From Euryodendron excelsum (lineage: Eukaryota; Streptophyta; Magnoliopsida; Ericales; Pentaphylacaceae), in contig CM065377.1 in assembly GCA_033060915.1 (NCBI GenBank), positions 56,912,683 to 56,976,682 on the forward strand: DNA of 64,000 bases, in the 5' to 3' direction. Below, piece by piece: positions 20,657 through 30,517 of this stretch. The position numbers and the translations under genes were made by a program. Positions within the stretch are counted from its first letter, which is position 1, and each line of letters begins with the position of its first letter. The notes beneath the pieces were generated by a model. That model had not been told where the DNA came from. It made no database searches and saw nothing but the letters and a program-made list of their open reading frames with translations.

Positions 20657-22615
20657 AATGGATTCCTTGCAAAAGCGTACAAGAGAGGGGTGTTGTCGCC
20701 CACTTTCTTTCTATCCCTCTTACTTCCTATCTTTAAATTCATGTTTACATCTTCTTATTGTTTGAGAATTTTATGCTTTCCGTGAAAATAATAATAATAA
20801 TCAAATAACAGTCTTTTATTCCACTGTTGTTGTCTTGTCTTCCCTGGGAAGTAGTGACTACTTTCTACGCAACAGGCGTGGTTTATCTTATGGAATGATC
20901 CAACTTGAAAGGATGATAGCATGAGTTAACCACTAGCCAAATGATCAGCCTTCCACAGAGAGAGAGAGAATAAGGATGAGTAAGGATACTACCCAAAGGC
21001 AGCACTTGTAAGACTCTGAGGCTAAGCGATGTGTGGCCAGTTTATCAAGAGGAAGAGGAGCCATCTTTCATTCCCCCACATATAAAGAATAAATAACTGA
21101 ATAAATAACTAAATGTGCTCATATTCCCTTTGCTTAACCCCTAGAGCCTCGCAACAAACGAAGTTTTCTTTGTTAACCCCGATCCAGGACTGTCCTCCCC
21201 ACACTGGGGCAGACAATAGTTTGAGAACTCTAGGAATGGTATCCACCCCCGCTATGCTAAGGCAGCAATGAAAGCTCTATAGATCAAGCAATCTAATTCG
21301 AAGTGAAGAGAGGCCCTCATTTCATTTCCCATACAATCAAAAGTAACCCCTTGCCAAACCCGTTGAGCCCCTTATCCTTTCTTAACAAAACCCTAACTTA
21401 GGGATCACCGCCTACACTTGGTATATTGAGCTACCAAGGGAAAAGGGTTAAAGAATTGTTCCGTTTCATAAAAGAAAAGAAAAGAAATAGAAAGAAAAAG
21501 CAAAAGAAAGGAGTTACCAAGGGGCAAGAGGCCAAAAAAAAAAAAAAAAAATCCTTTAAGGAAAGGCCCGAAGAAAATTATGATTGAGTTATCTTCAAAA
21601 GTAAGAAAATCAAATGAGAAGAAAGTTATGTCTATCTCCAAAAGGTATATAGAAAGGGTGAAAGAACAAGGTTATTTTCACCCTGAGAAATATATGGTCA
21701 AAAGCAAGAAGGAAATTTAAAGGTGATTCTAGGTTACAAGGAAACCCATTAGGTACAATAGGTTTGAGCCTTTACCCTTTCTTGCAAAACCCCGAAACCA
21801 TGGCCTACATTACAATCCTATTAAAGTGCCCTCTGATTGAAAGCAGATTGCTTGATCTAAATGAGTTAGATATGTTGCCAAAGCTAAAAAGAAAGGATGC
21901 TAATCCTACTGAAAAAACGGTTAAGGACAGTATGGATCTAAACCTTACTGAAAACAACATTGAATTTGAGCCTACATATCCCGTTGTTTCTAAGACCCCA
22001 TAACTTAGCCTATATTACAGTCCTAAACAAAGTCTTCTCGGATTGAAATGACTGGCCACTTATCGCTCTGCCAAAGGTCAGGTAAGTTGTTGCTAAAACC
22101 CCGAGAGTCGAGAGTCTCAGCCCAATAACCCTATACACTAACCCTAAGAGAGAAAGTTGAAGGCGATCAAGAGGTTGAGAAAGGTGTGAAGTGCTATCAC
22201 TCAATCAAAGTAGAGTTGAGCCAGAAGAGAGGCTAAATCCCCGAGGAGGAGGGAGTTACCATTCCCTGGACTACAAGTCTAACAGCACCTTGCGTTATTT
22301 TATTAACATACTTTTAACCTGTACATATGTTTTAAAAAAAAAAAAAAAAAGAGGAAAAAATTTTCAGCATGGGCTTTGCACACATAGGATATAACTCCCT
22401 ATAGAAATAGAAGTCATCAGCATCAACTCATGTAATAGATATCTAACATCATCATACATCACATGCCTCTAATCATATGTATCTGTCTATCCGTGCATCT
22501 AAGTACCATAAACATCCATCCTTATACAAAACTATGCAAAATAAAACTGTCTAACATCAATACATCTCAGGAACAAGGGGCAAAAGAGGATCAGAATCTC
22601 TACAAGGGGCATCTC
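20657..22615 (+). other. Convergent spacer of element 2 (no gene)
   Basis: About 1.96 kb between the gag stop and the antisense-gene stop. It aligns with the inverted spacers of elements 1 and 3. It holds two ~204-bp repeats (cores near 21805 and 22009), A-runs near 21537 and 22331, and a CCCCACACTGGGGCAG block near 21200. Short frames are unconserved. Both the sense and antisense transcripts would end here or run through each other. Confidence 0.6.
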
Positions 22616-24466
22616 TCACAGGTCAAAGTCGATATCATCTGGATCAAAATCCCCGAAACCCGGCATCGGAGGAGGAGGATAACTACTCGAAGCACCACCA
22701 TCCTGCAGGGAGGATAGAACCAAAATCAGCTGCATACAAAAGCAACTAAGCAACAGTAGAGCAATAAGAAGCAAAGAAAGAATAACATTACCCCCCCCCC
22801 CACCACCCATCTGAGATAATCGAGCCGTCAGGGAAGCTACCTCGGCCTGGTACTGGTCCCGCTCCATCTGGTACTGGTCTCTCTGGTCTCTCACAGCAGT
22901 AAACTGGGCCTGGGGCATATATCCCCCAGCACGGTGCCACAAGTCAACCACCTCCTGGCCAACAGCGTACCCGCCGACTACCAACTCAAACAGGCTGAAG
23001 GCACCAACCGAATAAGCCCCAAAGTGCGCAGTATAATCCGTATCCGGAGGAAGCAAGAACTCGGGACCTGGCTAGCGCTCCTGGTAGGGGATAGGCACTC
23101 CTGGCACCAGGGCTCCAAACATATACTCTGGTGGAGCTCTTGCTGATCGGAACTCCTCATGAAACTGTCGCCAATGTCGCTCTCCAAGATAGGACTCCCA
23201 GGTGTCATCACTGAGAAAAGTAGCTATCGACAAGGACAACGGGACCAGGTACCGGACTGTCTCGTAATGGACTGATCCAATGAAGGGCCGCCAGGTCACA
23301 TCCCTCGCCTCAATCAACTCCAGGTTAGCCCGGAGCATCACAAAGTCAGTAATCTCCGATCGCTGGGCTACCCAGTCACGAGCCCACCTCAAAGCGCGAG
23401 GATAGAGATCATCCTCAACAACTGCAGGGCAACGCACTGGCAGGTACTCGTAACTCCACCAGACAAGGAAAGGCCAAAAGCTAGTCATGCTGCCCCAACG
23501 AGAAGAAGTCCAAACCCGCATCGATCGAAGAAAGCAGCCAAAAGAAAAGGACCCCCAGTCCAACTCAAACAAAGCTCCCAGATCGGCTACTATACTCACC
23601 AAACGGCACGGCACGAGTGACTTGTTGTTGTTGCAAAAGCAACTAAAGATGATATACAACACAAGTCGCTGTCTCATGATGTCCCGCCTGGCAGGCGATG
23701 GCTCAGTAGCAAAAGTACGCTCATCCTGACTAATCCAAGAGACCGAGAAAGCAGAACGCTCAGGATGAGGCAAGTCCAACAGCAAATAGGCCTCGTCCCT
23801 GCTGACTGGGTGCAGGGTGATCCGCCAGCCGACAAAGGAGAGTCTTGTAATAATCAACCAGTCTAAAGGAGTAGGACCTAACTCGAAGCCGACGAAATGA
23901 AAAGTCCCGGTCTCCCCAAACCACCTCTCAACAAGTGCCAGTACCAAATGCCGGTTCAGGCGGTTAGCCTGTAATCCCATAAAAGCACCGAATCCGATCT
24001 CTGCCAAGAAGGCACGATATGATGGGGCAGCCTGCTGCATGGTCACAAACACCTGATGAACAGCCCCTCTGAAAGCTGTATGTACCTGCGGAGGCGGCAA
24101 GTGCTGTCTAGAATACACGCTAGGGTGATAGGCAAGATCCCCGAGTGGTGGGACGTTCGGTATCTGCAGATCCCCCAAGTCAGCGTCCGTCTGCCTATGC
24201 CTGGAAGAAGCTCTCCCATAGCCAGTCACCTGATCCCCAGGGCTCGGTACCTCCTCCTCGGCATCAATCTCCTCGGCAAAAGCCTGCTCAACCGGAGGAA
24301 AAGGGCCGACAGGTAGCCTACTCCCCTGCCCATTCTGACTAGATGAAGATCGTCCGGTAGATCGTCGACTACCTCTAGATCGACTAGAGCCGCCAACAGA
24401 ATCGGTCCGGGCCACCTTCCCCGAGCGGCGTCTCCTCTCAGAGCCGTCATCACCTGCGTCTGCCAT
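22616..24466 (-). pseudogene. Antisense plant-mobile-domain (PMD) gene, nearly intact (element 2)
   Basis: The gene is encoded opposite to gag. The ATG at 24466 follows the predicted acceptor. Residues 1-90 are Ser/Arg/Pro-rich with a basic SERRRR start. Residues ~110-400 look like the PMD seen in MAIN/MAIL-type proteins and in transposons: LNRHLVLALVERWF, TFHFVGFELGPTPLDW, then DWGSFSFGCF and a W-rich SFWPFLVWWSYEY. The C-terminus has a predicted coiled coil (RDQRDQYQMERDQYQAE) and a Pro-rich, acidic tail ending DIDFDL. One stop (CAG to TAG, 23072-23074) interrupts the frame; element 3 has Gln there. A last intron is at 22703-22791. A G-run next to its donor shifts the spliced frame by one base. 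Role unknown; PMD assignment is by motif recognition. Confidence 0.75.
22703..22791 (-). other. Predicted 3' intron of the antisense gene (element 2), 89 bp
   Basis: On the minus strand the donor GTAATG follows a G-run and the acceptor CCCTGCAG precedes GATGGTGG. Element 3 has an 88-bp GT-AG intron at the same place (37877-37964), after which the peptide tails align (SSSY-PPP-PGF). Unspliced, this copy happens to stay open and gives a false hydrophobic stretch. Confidence 0.7.
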
Positions 24467-24467
24467 C

Positions 24468-25349
24468 CTGAAAAGGTAAGCCAAGGTAAGTGATGTTATT
24501 ATACCATCCATGCAGTTTAAATAATAGTAAAATAAAATAAACAACTAACACAAACAAAACAAATAAAAGACTTCGAATGATAAGTCAAAACAAATTTCCT
24601 ACATGCACATCTTGATTTTCCAACTTTAAATCACATCTCAAGGGTTCTCTGCCTTTTTCCTTCAAAAAAGATGTTATTTCTAAAACTTTAACCAACTCTT
24701 TCCATAATTTCTAAAAAATTCGGCAAAGTCCCGTTTAAGAATGGCCCCTACAACACCCATGACATCAACACAAAATGCAAAATGTACACTTCCCAACAAT
24801 CACATAACAACGGCACTCATGCACATTTTTCAATTTTTCAAAATTTTCAAGACACATGTTTTATTTTTCAAATAAATCAATGGTTTTCAAAAGTCTCCCG
24901 AAATTTTTCAAAATCACCTCAAATGTTTTCTAAAATATTTCAATATTTTTCCAAATTTCAAACTTTAAAAATTTTATCAATCTCTTGAGTTTTCTCATTT
25001 TTCTAAATTTTCTAAGTACTTTCCTATTTTTCAAAAAATAAAAAATTCATCAAGTTTTCAAAAAATTACGAAACTTCATACGATAGTTAAACACATTTTT
25101 CTAAGGCACATTGCACAAAAACATAGCCAGAAAACCCAATATCCATGCCTGTAGGAACAAATTTTCTATTCTTGCAGAAAACCCCCTTCACATATTCCCA
25201 TATAATCATTCAAATTCAATCAAGCAACCATCAAAATGCAAAAACAACATTACCATCGTGTTCAAAACATATCAAAACATCAATTTTCACTATTCACATG
25301 ATTCAAACGAAGTTCTACACATCGAAATCAATAAAATTTGAAAACTCAC
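24468..25349 (-). other. Predicted 5' intron of the antisense gene (element 2), 882 bp
   Basis: The donor GTGAGTTTTC (first base 25349) and acceptor TTACCTTTTCAG (last base 24468) sit one base before the ATG. The interior is AT-rich. Length and position match element 1 (883 bp). The last exon base is A rather than the G seen in elements 1 and 3. Confidence 0.65.
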
Positions 25350-25790
25350 TTTTTGGAAGTTCTTTGGCAAAATCTTCTCTTCCGGCGACTTCTCCGGCGA
25401 CGTGGTCTCTTTCCGGCAATCACCCGCGGTCCCCAAGAAGTGCCCCTTCAAGGCTCAAGTCAATTTTCACGCGAAGTCTCTCGGATTTGCAAAATCTCTC
25501 CAAGATGCTGCGGCTGTTCGAACCAGAAATTTTCTGGTTTTAACTCCAAGCCTGGAGCCACTAGCAGAGGCGCCAGGCATTTTCTGCCAAAGGCGCCACT
25601 GCTAGTGGCGCCAGTTGCAAATTCTGGGCAGCTTTGCCCTTTTTCCCATCAAAACTCGTTTTCGAAAGCCTTTTTGGCCCGTTATCCATTTTTTACCCCC
25701 GTTGTCGAAAGATTTCCAATGTCTGTCCCTCCAATTGCCTCGCAGTCAACATGGGACTCTTACTTTTGTCGTTTTCCGTCTTTGATAAGC
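25350..25790 (-). promoter_or_regulatory. Antisense-gene leader exon and presumed promoter (element 2)
   Basis: On the minus strand this region lies between the PPT and the donor. It holds CCGGCGAC repeats (25383-25400), the inverted repeat CCAGAAAATTTCTGG (25527-25541) and a GGCGCCACTGCTAGTGGCGCC inverted repeat, related to the LTR promoter palindrome, at about 25594-25614. No clear TATA box is seen. Start of transcription is inferred to lie here because all copies keep this block upstream of the donor. Confidence 0.4.
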
Positions 25791-25814
25791 AAAGACAGAA
25801 AAAAGAGAGGCAGC
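25791..25814 (+). other. Polypurine tract of element 2
   Basis: AAAGACAGAAAAAAGAGAGG followed by CAGC abuts the 3'LTR start. Element 3 has the equivalent on the minus strand (34621-34599). It would prime plus-strand DNA synthesis. Confidence 0.75.
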
Positions 25815-26014
25815 TGTAAGCACCCCATTTTTGACCGCTCGGCAGTCTACACTCCGTCCAAACTTATGTTTAAGTCATTATGGGCATATTCCTGTTGGAA
25901 CCAACTTTCTAAGTCCAAATCCCATCTGTCCATCGCCTCATGGGCCCACCAGGCCCAAATAGAGGCAAAATGACCAAAATGCCCTTAGGGGCATTGTCCT
26001 TTCCTTTCCAATCC

Positions 26015-26610
26015 CTCTCTCGAGACAGTTTATTCCTCGAGATGGTTCCAATTCAGGCACATCTCTTCGGAGACGGTAAGTCTCCTTTCCAATCCCTCTC
26101 TCGAGACTGCTTATTCCTCGAGACGGTTCCAATTCAAGCACGTCTCTTGAGAGACGATAAGTCCCCTTTCCAATCCCACTCTCGAGACAGTTTATTCCTC
26201 GAGACGGTTCCACTCCAGGCACGTCTCTTCGGAGACGATAAGTCCCCTTTCCAATCCCACTCTCGAGACAGTTTATTCCTCGAGATGGTTCCACTCCAGG
26301 CACGTCTCTTCGGAGACGATAAGTCCCCTTTCCAATCCCACTCTCGAGACAGTTTATTCCTCGAGACGGTTCCAACCCAGGCACGTCTCTTCGGAGACGG
26401 TAAGTCCCCTTTCCAATCCCACTCTCGAGACAGTTTATTCCTCGAGATGGTTCCACTCCAGGCACGTCTTTTTTAAGACGGTATGACCCCTTTCCAATCC
26501 CTCTCTTGAGACAGTTTATTTCTCGAGACGGTTCCAATCAGGCACGTCTTTTTGAAGGCGGTAAGACCCCTTTCTAATGCCTCTCTTGAGACAGTTTATT
26601 CCTCGAGACG
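26015..26610. repeat. 78-80 bp tandem array, about eight units (element 2 3' LTR)
   Basis: Units near 26028, 26106, 26186, 26266, 26346, 26426, 26510 and 26585. Each has CTCGAGAC...CTCGAGA arms and CGTCTCTTCGGAGACG followed by GTAAG. Later units are diverged (CGTCTTTTTTAAGACG, still able to pair). Open frames through it are artefacts. Confidence 0.9.
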
Positions 26611-27643
26611 GTCCGAGTAGTGAAACTACTCACAAAACCGTTAGAGTAGTGGAAATACTCACAAATAGGTCGATATAGGGAGTTGCCAACAAACCCCTGT
26701 GTCACGACGACCGCCGTTAGAGTGGCGGAAACACTCAAAACCCAGGTCAACACCAGTGTCTGTTAGCCCACTTTGGTGAAAAATGACCAAACTGCCCTTT
26801 GAACCTTTTCCGAGATTTTTCGGTCAAGATGACCATTTTGCCCCTTGGCGTCCAAACGCCTCGGGAACCACACCGACTCTGGGTATCAAACCGGTAACCC
26901 TCGAAGATTGCTTTTTATAGTACTCTTAACCTTCCTTTATCTTTCCGGATCATTCCGAGTCAGTTCCGGCCAACCCGGTGCAAAATGATCGTTTTGCCCC
27001 TAGAGGGCCGGTCTCCTTTTTCGACCACACCGGCTCTGGGAATCAAATCGGTAATGTCCTGAGACTACTTTTTGTAGTGTTCTCAACCTCCCCTTACCTT
27101 TTCGGATCATTCCGAGTCAGTTTCGGCAAACCCGGTGCGAAATGACCATTTTGCCCCTAGTGGGTCGGTCTTTTTTTCCGATCACGCCGGCTCTAGAAAT
27201 CAAACCGGCAACCTCTGGGAACATTCTGAATAATGTTTTCAGATCCCAAGTCTTCTTCCGGGACAGTCCAAGTTTGTCTCGGCAGTTTCCCGGTCTGATT
27301 GACCGTTTTGCCCCTAAAAGCCCGGTCAACTTTTCCGACACATCTTATCCTCACTTTTCAAGTCAAATACCTCCAGGACACTATTTTAAGTATTTCTGCT
27401 CCTTTCCGGCCTTCCGGGTCATTCCCGGCTCCTTCAAATCATTCCCGGACTTTTCGGAGTCACTCCTAGTGAAGCCAGGCTAAAAATTGCATGGTAGTCA
27501 CTAATACAGGCGCCCAAATCTAGTCAAAGATACGTTGCTTGCCAACCTTAAACATTTTCTAAATGGCTGGCGCCATTACTAGTGGCGCCAAGCCAAAAAA
27601 TGGCCTAGCGCCACTGCAACAGGCATCAGTGTTGTCCAACCTC

Positions 27644-27651
27644 TATAAATA
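27644..27651 (+). promoter_or_regulatory. TATA box of element 2 3' LTR
   Basis: TATAAATA within CTCTATAAATACAGAGCC, identical to the solo LTR. Confidence 0.75.
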
Positions 27652-30517
27652 CAGAGCCTCATTCAACGTGAAAAGGATCCACAAACTCAACCTAAAAATC
27701 ATATATTTCGATATACAGAGCTCGAACACTCCTAAAACCCTAGCTTCCCTAGGTTTTCCGAACCCTAGCCACCATACACTAAACCCTAGCCTCCTATACA
27801 CTCATACACAACCCCATACACTCATACACTATCCTTCAACCCTCCTTCGGAGACTTGAAGAGTTGCAATCTGAAGTTTGAAGATTGAAGGCGGCTCTTGA
27901 AGATTGAAGACAAAGACCGAAGAAAGAAAGGCGCGCAAAATAAACAAGATATAAGGTAGGTTCTCCATTTAAATTTCCGCACTTTCCCCCCTCTCTCTTC
28001 TCTCTCCTAACCCACTTGGGTTTTCTCTATTTTAATCCCCCATCTCTTTCCCTCCCTTTCTTTGCATGCTTGAAACAAGGGGATTTCCGGTCCATGTGTA
28101 GGATTAGGCTATTGGAGAGTCACCGTGTCGGGGGCTTTCTTCTAGTCTAACCAGAGACCACGTGAGTCCGGCCCCCTTGATTATGTGGTGAAGCCTTAGC
28201 CTTGTATGTTCACGACCCCAAAATTGCATTGTATCTTCTAAAAACCGTTTTCAAAGTTGTTTTTCAAATCGTTTTCAAACTTGTTTTCAAAATTGCATCA
28301 AAATCCTCTTTTCAAAAACTTGTTTCCAAAACCACAATCGTAGGGTGATTCTAGCTTTTCCATGGCTAGGATTACTTTAGGAAAGTGTTATATTAAAAGT
28401 GACTTTTATGGTCCATATTTTCAAATCTTATTGTTTTCCAAAACTGCTTTCCTAAAGTGATTCTAGCCCTCTTATGGTCAGAATTGCTTTAGGAAAGTGA
28501 GATATTTTTACACCTTCTAAAAACTCTCTTTTCAAAAAGTCTTTCTTCCTAAAAATCTCTTTTCCAACATACTTTCCTAAAACTCTCCTCTCCAAAATTG
28601 TTTTCAAAAACTCCCATCCAAAAGCCTATTTTTCAAAACCTCCTCTTTCAACTCCTTTCCAAAACGCACTCTTCAAGGTCCACTTTCCAAAAACGTTCCC
28701 TAGGTTTCTTTCCTAGAAAAACTCTCTCCAAAAATCTTTCCAAAAACTCTCTTTCCAAAATCTCCCTTTTAGGAACTCTCCTTTAGGATTTTCTTTCTAA
28801 AATCTTCGTTTCTAAAAACACACTTTCCAACTCCTCCCTAAACTTCTCCTTTCCTAAACCTTAAGTTTCCAAAATTTGAACATAAAAATCTTTCCTAAAA
28901 TTCTAAAATTTAATCTTTTCCTAATTCTATCCTCTTTCCAAATCTTAACTTTCTAAATCTCAACTTTTCAAATCTAAGCTTTCAAACCTTTCTTAAACTC
29001 AAACTTTTCCTAATTTCAAGATTTTCTAAAACTTTAAAACTTTCTAAATCTTGAATTTTCTAAATTTCAAATCTTTCCAAATTCAAAACTTTCTAAATTT
29101 GAAACTTTCTCAAGTTAAATCTTTCCAAACTTAAATCTTTCCAAATTCTAAACTTTCCAAAACTTCAAAATCGTTTCAAATCTAAAACTTTCCTAATTTC
29201 AAAACTTTCCTAATTTAGGAACTTTCCTAATTTGAAAACCTTTCCTTTCTCGAAAACTTTCTAAACTCGAAACTTTCCAATTTCAAAACTTTCTTGAAAT
29301 CGAAACTTTCCTAATTTCGAAACTTTCTAAAAATGACACTTTCCTAATTCGAAACTTTCCTAATCCAAATCTTTCTTAAATTCCAAGTTTCCAAATCTTC
29401 CAAGATCTTTCCAAGTCCAACATTCCAATCCAATCTTTCTTAATCTCAAGTCTTTCCTAAATCTCATCTTTCTTAAGTCTAGGTTTGCTAAACCTCTATC
29501 TTTCCAAAATAAGTCTAAATCTCTCTCTTCCAAGTTCGATCTTTTCAAATCAAAATTCAATCTTTTCAATTCCAAATTCTAATTTTCAATCCTCCATTCA
29601 AAGTTCAATCTCTCAATCTTCTACTTTCAATTTCCAATTCAATCTCCTTCTTCAAATCAACGCTTCTATTTTCAATCGGACTCTTGTCCGAACTACGACT
29701 GACCTGATTCCCCCAAAGGGATACGTAGGCAACCTTCATAGGTGCGGTCACAATACTTTTCAAACTTTCAATTCCACCCTCATGGGTGTGGTCTCCACAT
29801 TTTTCAAATCTCAAATTTCAATCTATTTTCAAAATTTCAATTTCAAAATTTCTATTTCCAAATTTTCAAACTTTCCAATTTCAATTCCATCTCTTCAAAT
29901 CTATTTTCAAATCAAATCAATTTCAAATCAATCTCTTTCCAAATCTATTTTTCAATTCTCTTAACTTGCACATGCATATCATGCATCATGTAGCTTCTTT
30001 TCAAGCATTGTTTTTCAAAGTGAATAGGGTTGAACATATGTTAATTAAAGACTCTCATAGGTGAATCTAGGGTAGATTGACATGTAGGTACCGAAAGGGC
30101 GGGGTAGAGTGATAGCTTAGTGTGTCTTCCCTACACGTAACCAATCTCCGAACCTAGATCACTGATTTCAAAGACCAAAAAGGAGTTATTTTTCAAAAAA
30201 GGCTAAATGTTTTCCAAAGGTTGCCAAACAACCTGTTTTCTTAAAAACCCTCTCTTGAGGAGATATTTTCAAAATCATTTTCCAAAAACCCTAAGTGTAG
30301 TCTTCGGATTATTCTTAGTTTTTAGGTGACCTAACTCGCCTTAATCAAGTTTGGTGGCGACTCCAAATCTTTTTCAAAAGCCCTTTATTCAAATCAATTT
30401 TTCAATTCAAACTTAGTCGCACTCATTCTTTTAGGAGGGTGAGTTCTAACGAGAGAGTACAACATTTTTGTCCGCTTGTGTGAGTATTCCTCGAGTGCGA
30501 AAAATCTGGGCGTGACA

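Larger units (their letters stand above)
17863..30517 (+). mobile_element. Element 2: gag-plus-antisense-gene retrotransposon, 5' end cut off by element 1
   Basis: Order: leader (17863-18560), gag (18561-20656), spacer (20657-22615), antisense PMD gene (22616-25349), 3' UTR, PPT (25791-25814), 3'LTR (25815-30517). The 5'LTR, PBS and start of the leader must lie left of the window, displaced by element 1. No protease, RT, RNase H or integrase occurs between gag and LTR. The right flank (30518 on) is a minus-strand LTR interrupted mid-sequence, so element 2 inserted into the 3'LTR of element 3. The expected TSD is AATGT (30518-30522), with no partner in view. Confidence 0.85.
25815..30517 (+). 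mobile_element. 3' LTR of element 2, 4703 bp
   Basis: It starts TGTAAGCACCCC right after the PPT and ends GGGCGTGACA. Contents in order: 78-bp array (26015-26610), two hairpin units (26620-26660), four ~154-bp repeats (26780-27330), TATA box 27644-27651, GAAGA-rich leader, the AATAAACAAGATATAAGGTAGG block (about 27938), pyrimidine-biased tract (28500-29680), PBS-like decamer (30355-30364). In this LTR the leader ATG is lost. Confidence 0.92.

Noticed and set aside
22703..22791. Hydrophobic segment that looks like a membrane helix near the antisense protein C-terminus
   Set aside because: It is the unspliced 89-bp intron read through; element 3 shows the same place with a stop and GT-AG borders.
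23600..23660. A GTGAGTATAG site (minus strand) that could be a donor of a further intron in the PMD core
   Set aside because: The following sequence encodes the conserved DWGSFSFGCF and W-rich part of the domain in both copies, and the acceptor AG is absent in element 2. It is coding, not intron.
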